From Burkholderia cepacia (GTDB lineage Bacteria; Pseudomonadota; Gammaproteobacteria; Burkholderiales; Burkholderiaceae), in the NCBI RefSeq assembly GCF_029962485.1, contig NZ_CP073638.1, forward strand, positions 496,001 through 560,000: a stretch of 64,000 nt of DNA, given 5' to 3'. The translations under genes were made by a program, and so were the position numbers. Shown one piece after another: positions 16,567-25,208 of this stretch (position 1 is its first letter; each line of letters opens with the position of its first letter). Under the pieces are notes generated by a model. It was not told the origin of the DNA. It did not search any database and was given only the letters and a program-made list of their open reading frames with translations.

Positions 16567-16732
16567 CACCTGCCGGACGGCGGCACGCGAACCGCGTGTC
16601 GCCGTCGTGCGCTTTCGGTCACGTGCCATGCGTGCGCCGTTTCCGGTGGATTGCCGCGCCGCTGTCGTTCATGACGTGCATCGCCGCGTTACTAGACTTC
16701 CACCGATCACGCCGCCCCGCGTTTCCCCGCTC

Positions 16733-16760
16733 GAAATTTATTTGCGATTTCCGCGACGGA
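16733..16760 (+). promoter_or_regulatory. ECF-type promoter P2 upstream of the DUF1800 operon
   Basis: GAAATTTATTTGC-N4-TCCGCGACGGA, identical at 24 of 28 positions to the sequence at 14240-14267, the only differences being in the 4-nt spacer. It ends 52 bp before the DUF1800 start codon. It probably links this operon to the ECF sigma factor encoded just upstream. Confidence 0.65.
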
Positions 16761-16812
16761 TTTCCCGGCGCATCCGCGTTGAACGTGGGTACGCACCGCG
16801 AGAGAGCCCGTC

Positions 16813-18207
16813 ATGGACCATCCGAACGACATCACGCCGGCCGCGATTGCGCTGAACCGCTTCGGTCTCGGCGCGCGGGCCGACGAAGCGCCGCCTGCCG
16901 ACCCGAAGGCGGCGCTCGTTGCGCAACTCGATCGTTACGACGCGCGGCCCGCCGCGTGGGCCGGCGAGCCCGACGCGGTCGCGCTCGCGACACGCTTCGC
17001 GAACGCGCGCAACGCGATGACGGGCGACGACGCGGCAGCGAAACGCGCGACCGCGCAATCGATCCGGCGCGATGGCTACGATGTCTATCGCAGTGCGGTT
17101 ACCGCGCGCATGAACAGTGCGTTGAACACGTCCACACCGTTCGTCGAACATCTCGTGCATTTCTGGGCGAACCATTTCGCGGTGTCGGTCGACAAGGGGC
17201 AGGTGGCCGCGTATGCGGGCGCATTCGAACGCGACGCGATCCGCCCGCACGTGCTCGGCCGCTTCGAGGACATGCTCGTCGCCGTCGAACAGCATCCCGC
17301 GATGCAGGTGTTCCTCGACCAGGCGCGCTCGGTCGGCCCCGACAGCCCGGCTGCGTTGCGCGCCGAAGCACGCAATCCCGCGGCGAAGCGCGGTCTCAAC
17401 GAGAACCTCGCGCGCGAAATCATGGAACTGCATACGCTCGGCGTCCGCACGGGTTACACGCAAGCCGACGTGACGGAATTCGCGCGTGCGCTGACCGGCT
17501 GGAGCATCGCCGGCGGGCGTGGGCCGCAGCCGGGCGATGCCGCACCCGGTGCGTTCGTGTTCCGCCCCAAGCTGCACGAACCGGGCATGCGCACGGTGAT
17601 GGGGCGCACCTACGACCAGCCGGGCGAAGCGCAGGCGCGTGCGATCCTGCACGACCTCGCGCGCTCGGATGCGACGGGCCGGCACATCGCGTTCCAGCTT
17701 GCCCGTCATTTCGTCGCCGACAATCCGCCGCCCGCGCTGACCGACCGGCTGGCCCGCGCGTTCGACGCGAGCGGCGGCGACCTGCCGACCGTCTATCGCG
17801 CGCTCGTCGATGCGCCCGACGCGTGGTCGCCGGTCAACCGCAAGTTCAAGACGCCGTGGGAGTGGGCGGTGTCGTCGCTGCGCGGGCTCGGCTGGCGCGA
17901 CACGGGCGACCTGAAGGCTGCGCCGCTGCTCGCGCAGCTTGGCCAGCCGGTGTGGCGGCCGGGCTCGCCGGCCGGCTACGACGACGTTGCCGCGAGCTGG
18001 GCCGCGCCGGACGCGCTCGTGCGCCGCGTCGAGATTGCACAGCGGCTGGCCGCGCGCACGGGCGACCGGCTCGATCCGCGCACGCTCGGCAACACGCTGC
18101 TTGCCGGTTCGATGAGCACGCCGACCGCGACCGCACTGTCGCGCGCGGAAAGCGCGACGACGTCGCTTGCTTTGCTGCTCGTCTCGCCCGATTTCCAACG
18201 GAGATGA
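16813..18207 (+). CDS. DUF1800 family protein
   Basis: A 464-residue protein of the widely conserved DUF1800 family. Typical blocks are the opening AAIALNRFGLGAR, LVHFWANHFAVSVDKGQVAA (about residues 115-135), NLAREIMELHTLGVRTGYTQ (about 197-217) and the C-terminal NTLLAGSMSTPTAT. No signal peptide is present although partners are exported. The family is almost always encoded with DUF1501, as here, where the stop overlaps the next gene region. Function is unknown; roles in envelope or polymer processing have been suggested only by association. Confidence 0.9.
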   Translation: MDHPNDITPAAIALNRFGLGARADEAPPADPKAALVAQLDRYDARPAAWAGEPDAVALATRFANARNAMTGDDAAAKRATAQSIRRDGYDVYRSAVTARMNSALNTSTPFVEHLVHFWANHFAVSVDKGQVAAYAGAFERDAIRPHVLGRFEDMLVAVEQHPAMQVFLDQARSVGPDSPAALRAEARNPAAKRGLNENLAREIMELHTLGVRTGYTQADVTEFARALTGWSIAGGRGPQPGDAAPGAFVFRPKLHEPGMRTVMGRTYDQPGEAQARAILHDLARSDATGRHIAFQLARHFVADNPPPALTDRLARAFDASGGDLPTVYRALVDAPDAWSPVNRKFKTPWEWAVSSLRGLGWRDTGDLKAAPLLAQLGQPVWRPGSPAGYDDVAASWAAPDALVRRVEIAQRLAARTGDRLDPRTLGNTLLAGSMSTPTATALSRAESATTSLALLLVSPDFQRR

Positions 18208-18209
18208 CC

Positions 18210-19367
18210 ATGGCCCTGTCACGCCGACAATTCCTGAGCGTAGCCGCCGCCGGCGCGGGCGCGATCCTCGTCGCGCCGCGGATCGTGTTCGCGAATGTCG
18301 CGACCGACCGGCGCTTCGTGTTCGTGATCCAGCGCGGTGCGGCCGACGGCCTGAACATCGTCGTCCCGTATGCGGAACCCGCGTACGCGACGCTGCGCGG
18401 CCCGCTCGCGATCGACACCGCGGCCGCGACGCGGCTCGACGGCACGTTCGCGCTGCATCCGTCGCTTGCGCAGACCGCGCAGTTGTACCGCGACGGGCAG
18501 GCGCTGTTCGTCCATGCGATTGCGTCGCCGTATCGCGACCGCTCGCATTTCGACGGCCAGAACGTGCTCGAAACGGGCGGACGTGCGCCATACCAGGTGA
18601 AGGACGGCTGGCTGAACCGGCTCGCCGCGCTGCTGCCGGCGACGCGCGAGAACGCGATCGCGTTCGCACCGACCGTGCCGCTCGCGTTGCGCGGCACCGT
18701 GCAGGCCGCGTCGTATGCGCCGTCCGGTTTGCCGGCCGCGCCGGACGACCTGCTCGCGCGCGTGTCGTCGCTCTACGAGGCCGACGCGCAGCTCGGTCCG
18801 CTGTGGCAGTCGGCGATGGACGCACGCGGCCTCGCCGGCGATGCGCATGCGCGGCAGGATCCGGCCGGCGTCGGCAAGCTCGCGGCGACGTTCCTCGCGC
18901 GCGACGACGGCCCGCGGATCGCGATGATCGAGACGGGCGGCTGGGATACGCACAGCGCGCAGAACGCGCGGCTCGCGAACCAGCTGAAAGCGCTCGACAC
19001 GATGCTCGCCGCGTTGCGCGACGGTCTCGGGCCCGCCTGGCAGCAGACCACGGTGCTGGTCGCGACCGAGTTCGGCCGCACGGCGGCCGTGAACGGGACG
19101 GGCGGCACCGATCACGGGCAGGCGTCGGTCGCGATGCTCGCGGGCGGCGCGGTGGCCGGCGGCCGTGTGATCGCCGACTGGCCGGGGCTGAGGCCGGGCG
19201 ACCTGTACGAAGGGCGCGACCTGAAGCCGACCGCGTCGCTCGACGCGCTGATCTCGGGCGCGGCCGCTGAAAGCCTGAGGCTCGACCCTCGCCGAACCGC
19301 ATCCGCACTGTTCGCGGAAAGCGGCGCGACACGGCCCATGACCGGCCTGATCCGCGGGGCTGCGTGA
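18210..19367 (+). CDS. DUF1501 family protein, Tat-exported
   Basis: A 385-residue member of the DUF1501 branch of the alkaline phosphatase/sulfatase superfamily. A twin-arginine signal SRRQFLSVAAAG begins at residue 4, with cleavage likely after VFA. Conserved blocks include FVIQRGAADGLNIVVPYAEP, SPYRDRSHFDGQN, ETGGWDTHSAQN and TEFGRTAAVNGTGGTDHGQA. ATG 18210 is six bases after GGAG and is preferred to the ATG at 18204, which overlaps the DUF1800 stop. The pair is probably co-translated and may be co-exported. Confidence 0.9.
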   Translation: MALSRRQFLSVAAAGAGAILVAPRIVFANVATDRRFVFVIQRGAADGLNIVVPYAEPAYATLRGPLAIDTAAATRLDGTFALHPSLAQTAQLYRDGQALFVHAIASPYRDRSHFDGQNVLETGGRAPYQVKDGWLNRLAALLPATRENAIAFAPTVPLALRGTVQAASYAPSGLPAAPDDLLARVSSLYEADAQLGPLWQSAMDARGLAGDAHARQDPAGVGKLAATFLARDDGPRIAMIETGGWDTHSAQNARLANQLKALDTMLAALRDGLGPAWQQTTVLVATEFGRTAAVNGTGGTDHGQASVAMLAGGAVAGGRVIADWPGLRPGDLYEGRDLKPTASLDALISGAAAESLRLDPRRTASALFAESGATRPMTGLIRGAA

Positions 19368-19432
19368 CGCGGCGCGTGTCCGCGGTGGCTTCCGCCAACC
19401 GATTACACATTACACAACAGGGAGAATTGACG

Positions 19433-19651
19433 ATGAAGATCCGATCCGTTTCGCTTGCGGTGCTGGTGTCCGCGAGTGCCGTACTGATGTCCGCCTGCGT
19501 GGTCGAACCCGTGCGGCCGCCGCAGCCGGCGCCGCTCGTCGAGGTGGCGCCGCCGCCGCCCGCGCCGGGCTATCACTGGGCGAAGGGGCATTACCGCTGG
19601 GCTGGTAATCACTGGGCGTGGGTGCCCGGGCATTGGGTGGCGGTGTACTGA
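19433..19651 (+). CDS. YXWXXGHW-repeat lipoprotein
   Basis: A 72-residue lipoprotein. Signal peptide MKIRSVSLAVLVSASAVLMS ends at a lipobox-like LMSAC (Cys22). A Pro-rich linker leads to aromatic repeats YHWAKGHY, YRWAGNHW and WAWVPGHW. ATG 19433 follows AGGGAG. It is the last gene of the DUF1800-DUF1501 operon, 65 bp downstream, and is a relative of the protein at 14339. Confidence 0.82.
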   Translation: MKIRSVSLAVLVSASAVLMSACVVEPVRPPQPAPLVEVAPPPPAPGYHWAKGHYRWAGNHWAWVPGHWVAVY

Positions 19652-19829
19652 CCGGGCGTGACGGGTCGTGCGGAAAGCGACCGCGCGAAGTGCCGCAGCA
19701 ACGGCGGCCTCGGCGGACTCGAACTCGACCACTGAGCGCCGGGGCGAAACATGGGCCGGTGTCGACATCGACATCGGTGGACGCACTCGCGTGCTGCACG
19801 CAGCGCGTAGGCTACCGACCGCCTACCGC

Positions 19830-21023
19830 CTACCAACCGATCCGGTGCTTCTCCTCCGTTTCCTGATGCCGCCAGTCGTCGTCCGCGTGCAGGTACTGGC
19901 TCGTCGTCGTGAGCGACACATGGCCGAGGTTGTCACGCACGAGCCGCAGGTCGACGCGGCCGTCGGCCATGTGCGAGCCCGCGCTGTGGCGCAACCAGTG
20001 CGCGGACGCCTGTTCGAGCACGCGCGCCTGCTGGTCGCCGGCTTCGCCGTTCGCACGTAACTGGTCGGCCGCGTGCCGGAACACCTGCTTCACGATCCGG
20101 TGCAGCGCGGCGCGCGTGAGCGGTTTGCGCGTCTGGCCGACCGGCAGCACGAGTGGCGTGGGCTCACCGTCCGACGGCAGCGCGGGCAGGCCATGCGCGC
20201 GCCGGTAGCGCGACAGCTCGGCCATCATCTCGCCGGTGGCCGGCACGAGCCGCTGCCGGCCGCCTTTACCCGTCACGTCGAGCCACCAGCGATCGTGCCC
20301 GTTCGCGTCGCGCCGGCAGAAGAACTGGCCCATCGTCGTGTCGGCCGCTTCGGTGATGCGCAGCCCGCCGAGATACAGCAGCGTGAACAGCCAGCGTGCG
20401 CGATCCGCATGGAAGCTTGCGCGCGCATCGTCGCGCGGCATCGTGGCGATTGCGTCCTTGACCGACTGCCACAGCGGCTGTCCGAGATGGCGCGTGACGC
20501 GCGGTGCGGGCCGGCGCTGCCGCTGCCGCGACAACGCGAGCGGGTTGCCGGCCAGATAGCCGGCCTGCACGAGCCACGAGAACATCACGTTCAGGATCAC
20601 CAGCGCCTGCCGCTGGCTGGCCGCCGACAGCGGCCCGTAGAACGGCCGCCAGCGCGGATCGTCGCGCGGATGCTTGCGGCCGCCGTTTGCGCACCACAGG
20701 TCGGCCGGCGCGGGCGCGAGCAGGAACTGCCGGTAGACGACAAGATCCTCGTGCGTGAGCGACGACAGCGGCTTGCCGCACGCGATCACGGCCCACAGCA
20801 GCAGGCGTTCGGCTTCCTTGCGGTAGTTCTGGAACGTGGTCGGCGTATCGACGAAGCGCGCGAGCCACGCGCGCACGGCGTCGAGATCGTTGGTCGCGGC
20901 GATCTGCGGATGCGCGCTGCCGGAGCGGTTGGTGCCCGCGCGTCCGTCGAGCGCGGCCGGCACGGTCAGCGAATCGATCGGCAGCGGGCGCAGCGCGGCG
21001 TCGGACGGAACGGGTGAGGGCAT
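19830..21023 (-). CDS. Tyrosine site-specific recombinase (integrase family)
   Basis: A 397-residue phage-integrase-family recombinase. The N-terminal SAM-like core-binding domain is at about residues 55-160 (DAVRAWLARFVDTPTTFQNY). The catalytic domain carries the expected set: Arg in YLGGLRITEA, Lys in TGKGGRQR, HWLRH, the His in NLGHVSLTTT and the nucleophile Tyr in SQYLH. ATG 21023 is chosen over the more distal ATG at 21116. No phage genes, direct repeats or tRNA are adjacent, so this appears to be a stand-alone chromosomal recombinase rather than part of a recognisable element. Confidence 0.85.
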   Translation of the reverse strand: MPSPVPSDAALRPLPIDSLTVPAALDGRAGTNRSGSAHPQIAATNDLDAVRAWLARFVDTPTTFQNYRKEAERLLLWAVIACGKPLSSLTHEDLVVYRQFLLAPAPADLWCANGGRKHPRDDPRWRPFYGPLSAASQRQALVILNVMFSWLVQAGYLAGNPLALSRQRQRRPAPRVTRHLGQPLWQSVKDAIATMPRDDARASFHADRARWLFTLLYLGGLRITEAADTTMGQFFCRRDANGHDRWWLDVTGKGGRQRLVPATGEMMAELSRYRRAHGLPALPSDGEPTPLVLPVGQTRKPLTRAALHRIVKQVFRHAADQLRANGEAGDQQARVLEQASAHWLRHSAGSHMADGRVDLRLVRDNLGHVSLTTTSQYLHADDDWRHQETEEKHRIGW

Positions 21024-21206
21024 GCGAGGGGGAGGCGCGTTGCGCGAACCGCGCGGGCGTGGCCGGGCGGACGAAGGCAGCGCGTGAAAGCGTATCGGGA
21101 AGCGTCGATGGTACACGATCGATGCGCGGTGAAGCGGTCGTCGACGACGCTCGCCGAGCGGGCCATTGTCACGACCGCATGATTCCCGCGGCCACGTGCC
21201 GTGGCG

Positions 21207-21731
21207 TCAGCGGTCTGCGTGCTTGTCCAGCAACCGGAACTTGCCGTTCTCGAACAGGTAGCGGTATTGGCCGCGCGGTTGACCATCGGGCTTGCCGTTC
21301 ACGACGAGCAGGCGGCTGTCCGAGCGGAAGTCCGTCGGTGTGGTGTCGTCCGCGATGGTCAGCTCGCGCACGATGTACGGAAACCAGTACACGTCGCCCG
21401 TTTTCGCGTCGAGCGCGAATACCCGCATGCAATTGTCACTGTGTCCGCAATCAAAGGTCCACAGGATGTAACGACTCGCGAATGTCACTTCATTGGTGGA
21501 GGCGCCGTCGCGAATATTCCTGGCGAACTCGCGGTCCTGCGCCGTGCGCAGTTTCGGTTCGGCGACCGGGCCATCGTACGTCGGCCCGGTGAGGAATTTC
21601 ATGAAATCGTTGTGTTGTTCCGCTTGCACGCGCCAGCTTGCGGTCAACGCCGCGGCGCAGACGAGCAGACTCGTCATCGCGGTGGCAAGGCGGCGCTTTC
21701 CTGTCGGAATCCCGGATCGTTTATCGGCCAT
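21207..21731 (-). CDS. Secreted hypothetical protein
   Basis: A 174-residue protein with an N-terminal signal or anchor (hydrophobic about residues 16-31, TAMTSLLVCAAALTASWRVQ, likely cleavage after VQA). The mature part looks like a compact beta-rich domain with two cysteines (TFDCGHSDNC) and a segment ALDAKTGDVYWFPY. Similar proteins occur in Burkholderia and Acinetobacter as uncharacterised secreted proteins. I know no function. It is flanked by the recombinase and a LuxR gene on the same strand. Confidence 0.7.
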   Translation of the reverse strand: MADKRSGIPTGKRRLATAMTSLLVCAAALTASWRVQAEQHNDFMKFLTGPTYDGPVAEPKLRTAQDREFARNIRDGASTNEVTFASRYILWTFDCGHSDNCMRVFALDAKTGDVYWFPYIVRELTIADDTTPTDFRSDSRLLVVNGKPDGQPRGQYRYLFENGKFRLLDKHADR

Positions 21732-21871
21732 TGTCGAGGGTCATGTTGTTATGGGTGCCGTCATCGTAATGTAATCGGCGCAAGCCGTGCGCGAAGGCTT
21801 TGTGCGCCGCGACGTCGAGCGTTCCGCGCGAACGCCGCAACCGGCTCCACCGCCAGTCCATGCCGCACCCC

Positions 21872-23047
21872 TCACCCCAGCGACAGCACACTGTTCAACA
21901 ACATCCGCACCAACGTCGCCTGCCGCGTGACACCCGTCTTCGAAAAAATCGCACGCAGGTGCGAACGCGCGGTGTTCTTGCTGATCGCGAGTTCATCGGC
22001 CGCTTCCTCGAGCGTTTGCCCATTGACGAGCGCGAGTGCCAGCGCGGTCTCGGCCGGCGTGAGGTCGAACAGCTTGCGCACGATGTCGTGCGACGCCTGC
22101 GACTTGCGCTCGGCATCGCGGATGAAGATCGCGCACGCCGGCCGGCGTGGATTGTCCTCCGACCACTCGCTCAACGGTACCGCACGGATCAGCACGCCGA
22201 GCCGCGGCTTGCCGGACGGGCGGGGCACCGCGATCGCGTGCGCGACCGACGGCGTGACGCCCGTGCGTTCCGCGAGCACCTGGCGGATCAGCTTCTGCAG
22301 CTTGCGGTCCTCCAGCGGATACGACGCTTCGAGCGTGCCGCCGCGCACGCGCAGGCCGTCGCATTCGGCGAAGATCTCGTCGGCGACGGAGTTGGTCCGC
22401 ATGATCGTGCCGCGCTCGTCGAGAATCGCGGTGCCGACGAGCATGCGGTCGATCGTGCTCGCATACAGCGTGCGCTCGGATTCGACCATCCCGAACTTCG
22501 CGTGCAGCCGCACCGCGCGCTTCAGGTGCGGCAGCAGCGCGTTGCAGACGGCCTTGTCGGCCGCCGAGAACGCATGGCTGCGATGCGGACGGCAGACGCG
22601 AAAGCGGCACTCGACGCCGTCGTGCGTGCGCAGGTCGGCGCCCATCAGATAGCCGACGTCGAACGGCTGCAGGAATTCGGCATACATCGCGCTGTTGCGC
22701 CAGACGCCGACGCCGAGCAATTCGTCGACGGTGACGACGCGATCGGCCGGCAGGTTCACGAACGGATCGAGTGCGTAGTAGTAGGTGTTGTACGACGCGA
22801 CGCCCGTCAGCGGCGCACTCTCCTCGGACGCGTTGATCATCAGCCCCGTCTGCCCGCTGGCCGGCCAGCGCAGGATCATCGTCACGTAGTTCGCGTGCAG
22901 GTGCACGCGGATCTGCTCGAGCGCGGCGCCCCACGGCACGTCTTCGAGCGGGCCTTCGTAGATGGTCGTGAGCAAGGCGTCGAACTGCTCGAGCGTCAGT
23001 TTCGATTGGGCAAGGTTCGGCGGCAGGGCCGGGGGCGCCGTGGTCAT
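21872..23047 (-). CDS. LuxR-family transcriptional regulator with N-terminal sensor region
   Basis: A 391-residue regulator. The C-terminal LuxR helix-turn-helix spans about residues 325-385 (FDLTPAETALALALVNGQTL, then AADELAISKNTARSHLRAIF). The first 300 residues look like PAS/GAF-type sensing regions (GTAILDERGTIMRTNSVADE). It is not an autoinducer-binding LuxR. ATG 23047 is preferred over 23251 because the extra residues are low-complexity and unlike the family. It is divergent from the DUF4377 lipoprotein gene. Confidence 0.82.
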   Translation of the reverse strand: MTTAPPALPPNLAQSKLTLEQFDALLTTIYEGPLEDVPWGAALEQIRVHLHANYVTMILRWPASGQTGLMINASEESAPLTGVASYNTYYYALDPFVNLPADRVVTVDELLGVGVWRNSAMYAEFLQPFDVGYLMGADLRTHDGVECRFRVCRPHRSHAFSAADKAVCNALLPHLKRAVRLHAKFGMVESERTLYASTIDRMLVGTAILDERGTIMRTNSVADEIFAECDGLRVRGGTLEASYPLEDRKLQKLIRQVLAERTGVTPSVAHAIAVPRPSGKPRLGVLIRAVPLSEWSEDNPRRPACAIFIRDAERKSQASHDIVRKLFDLTPAETALALALVNGQTLEEAADELAISKNTARSHLRAIFSKTGVTRQATLVRMLLNSVLSLG

Positions 23048-23211
23048 TCGGGATGTCTCCTGTTGCGGCCGCCGGGTCGCAGGACGCCTGGCGTGCACGT
23101 TCGGACCGCCGGCGGCGATGCGCGTGGCGTAACCGGAACACGGTAACGTATCGGCTCGCGCGCGACATCCCATAAATGAGGGTGGTCGAGTGCGTTCTGT
23201 AAGGTATTTGT

Positions 23212-23239
23212 GAACTTTCTCGTCGCGCCGGTCGTCTAA
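23212..23239 (+). promoter_or_regulatory. Sigma-E-like promoter for the DUF4377 lipoprotein gene
   Basis: GAACTT (23212-23217) and TCTAA (23235-23239) are separated by 17 bp, with a G before the -10 (GTCTAA). This closely matches the RpoE consensus GAACTT-N15/16-GTCTAA known from enterobacteria. Transcription would start about 25 bp before ATG 23272. Confidence 0.55.
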
Positions 23240-23271
23240 TCGGCCCTCCAACGCTCCCAGAGGAACATCAG

Positions 23272-23652
23272 ATGAATCACAAGACCCGAACGTTGCTCGG
23301 CGCGGCCGTGATTGCCGGCAGCACGCTCCTTGCCGGATGCCAGACCGACGCGGCCGCCACGGCGCCGAATGCGGCCCGCCCGGCCGACGGCAAGCCCGTG
23401 ACCAAGACCGTCTACGTCGCGCCGCAGTCCGCGCGCTGCACGGGCGTCGCGCCGATGGAGTGCCTGCAGGTGCGCAGCAGCCCGAGCGAGCCGTGGAGCC
23501 TGTGGTACGCCGGCATCGAAGGGTTCGCCTATCAGCCCGGCTACCTGTACACGCTTGAAATCGACGAATACCACGTCGCGCAGCCGCCGGCCGACGGTTC
23601 GTCGATCCGCTGGGTGCTCAAGCGCGTGGTCGAGCGGCGGCAGGCGAACTGA
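23272..23652 (+). CDS. DUF4377 lipoprotein
   Basis: A 126-residue lipoprotein. The lipobox LLAGC ends at Cys23. The C-terminal region with ECLQVRSSPSEPWSLWYAGI and the following EGFAYQPGYLYTLEIDEYHV matches the DUF4377 domain, found in envelope proteins including HslJ-like stress proteins. Upstream lies a sigma-E-like promoter, consistent with envelope stress control. It converges with the MFS gene, 9 bp between stops. Confidence 0.82.
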   Translation: MNHKTRTLLGAAVIAGSTLLAGCQTDAAATAPNAARPADGKPVTKTVYVAPQSARCTGVAPMECLQVRSSPSEPWSLWYAGIEGFAYQPGYLYTLEIDEYHVAQPPADGSSIRWVLKRVVERRQAN

Positions 23653-23661
23653 CGGCCGCGC

Positions 23662-25050
23662 TTACGCGGACGGTCGCGCCGCCGCATGGGTTGGCGGCGG
23701 GGCCGTATCGATCCGCCGGAACACGGCGGACGACAGCAACGTGACGACCCCCATGCACGCGAACGACAGCATGAATCCGTGCGCCATCGAGCCCTGATAG
23801 GCGGCGAACAGGTTCACGAGCCCGCCGCCGATCGACACGCCCAGACCCATCGCGAGCATCTGCATCATCGTGAACAGGCTGTTGCCGCTGCCGGCGTCGG
23901 CATGCGACAGCCCCTTGAGCGTCACGCCGTTCATCGCCGCGAACTGCATCGAGTTGGCGGCGCCGAACACGATCAGCAGCACCCCCTCCAGCACTGGCGC
24001 CGGCCGCGCCGACACCAGCGCGAACCCCGCGATCGCGCAGCCGACGATTCCCGTATTCACGACCAGAAACGCCGCGTAGCCGAAGCGCTTCACGAGCGGC
24101 GCGATCCAGCGTTTCGCGATCACGCCGGCGATCGCGGCCGGCAGCATCATCAGCCCCGATTGCAGCGGCGTATAGCCGAGCTGCACCTGCATCAGCAGCG
24201 GCAGCATGAACGGCACCGAACTCGTGCCGATCCGGCACAGCAGGTTGCCGAGCAGCCCGGAACCGAAGTTCGGCTCGCGGAACAGCCCGAGCCGGAACAG
24301 CGGCTGCGCACGCCGCCGCGCATGCGGCAGGTATGCGAGCGCGCTCGCGAGGCCGATCACGGCGAGCGCGGCCGCCCATGCGGCACGATGCGCAGGCATC
24401 GGCGGGTCGATCGCGAGCGACAGCGCGATCATCGCGACCGACAGCAGTGCACAGCCGATGAAGTCGAACGGCGGCGGCTGCGTCGCCTGGTCGTGCGGCA
24501 GGTAGCGCTGCACCGCCATGAAGCCGACCACGCCGACCGGCACGTTGACGATGAACACCCAGTGCCACGAAATCGCCTGCGTGAGCCAGCCGCCGAGCGT
24601 CGGCCCGACGATCGGGCCGAGCTGGCCGGCGATCGACACGAACGCGATCGCCGCGACGTACTGTTCGCCCGGCACGCGGCGCAGCACGGCGAGCCGCCCG
24701 ATCGGCAGCAGCATCGAGCCGCCGATGCCCTGCACGGCACGCGCCACGACGAGCTGGCCGAGCGTATGCGACGCCGCGCAGCCGATCGACGCGAGCACGA
24801 ACACGAGGATCGCGACCGAGAACACGCGGCGCGTGCCGAACCGGTCGGCGAGCCAGCCGGACGCCGGCGTGAGCATCGCCATCATCAGCGTGTAGGCGAC
24901 CACGACGGGCTGCATCGCGAGCGGCGACGCATGCAGGCTTTGGGCGATCGAAGGCAGCGCGGTGTTGACGATCGTCGTGTCGAGCGACTGCATGAAGAAC
25001 GCAGCGGCGACGATCCAGAGCAGCGCGGAGTGTGTGGGTTCCCGGGACAT
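23662..25050 (-). CDS. mdtD: DHA2-family MFS multidrug exporter, MdtD-like
   Basis: A 462-residue inner-membrane drug:proton antiporter with about 14 hydrophobic segments. The motif D1-type LDTTIVNTALPSIA is at about 23-36, motif A GWLADRFGTRRVF about 65-77, motif C GPIVGPTLGGWL about 148-159. Sequence and length resemble MdtD of enterobacteria. It is divergent from a LysR regulator with a good operator in the 158-bp gap, the common arrangement for regulated exporters. Confidence 0.87.
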   Translation of the reverse strand: MSREPTHSALLWIVAAAFFMQSLDTTIVNTALPSIAQSLHASPLAMQPVVVAYTLMMAMLTPASGWLADRFGTRRVFSVAILVFVLASIGCAASHTLGQLVVARAVQGIGGSMLLPIGRLAVLRRVPGEQYVAAIAFVSIAGQLGPIVGPTLGGWLTQAISWHWVFIVNVPVGVVGFMAVQRYLPHDQATQPPPFDFIGCALLSVAMIALSLAIDPPMPAHRAAWAAALAVIGLASALAYLPHARRRAQPLFRLGLFREPNFGSGLLGNLLCRIGTSSVPFMLPLLMQVQLGYTPLQSGLMMLPAAIAGVIAKRWIAPLVKRFGYAAFLVVNTGIVGCAIAGFALVSARPAPVLEGVLLIVFGAANSMQFAAMNGVTLKGLSHADAGSGNSLFTMMQMLAMGLGVSIGGGLVNLFAAYQGSMAHGFMLSFACMGVVTLLSSAVFRRIDTAPPPTHAAARPSA

Positions 25051-25178
25051 GGCGAAATCGATGGTGCGAAGGTCCGGTGCGGGTGCGCCCGTGCGCGGTC
25101 GCGCGGCGCCTGCCGGACTTCAATTGCTCGATGGTACCGATTCCGGTGGTCATCGGGAAGCTGCCTGAAGGCATTGAC

Positions 25179-25201
25179 TGTCATCGAAATTGCCGATGAC
25201 A
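25179..25201. promoter_or_regulatory. LysR operator TGTCATCG-N7-CGATGACA
   Basis: A perfect 8-bp inverted repeat with a 7-nt centre, ending 7 bp before the LysR start codon at 25209, in the region shared with the divergent exporter. Adjacent CATTG/CAATG bases extend it imperfectly. Placement suits autorepression and control of the exporter. Confidence 0.55.
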
Positions 25202-25208
25202 ATGCGGG

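Noticed and set aside
16738..19410. 890-codon leftward open frame opposite DUF1800/DUF1501
   Set aside because: Arg/Ala-rich shadow of the GC-rich genes on the other strand; no domain.
19830..21023. Prophage or genomic island around the tyrosine recombinase
   Set aside because: No phage genes, tRNA, flanking direct repeats or composition change were seen on either side.
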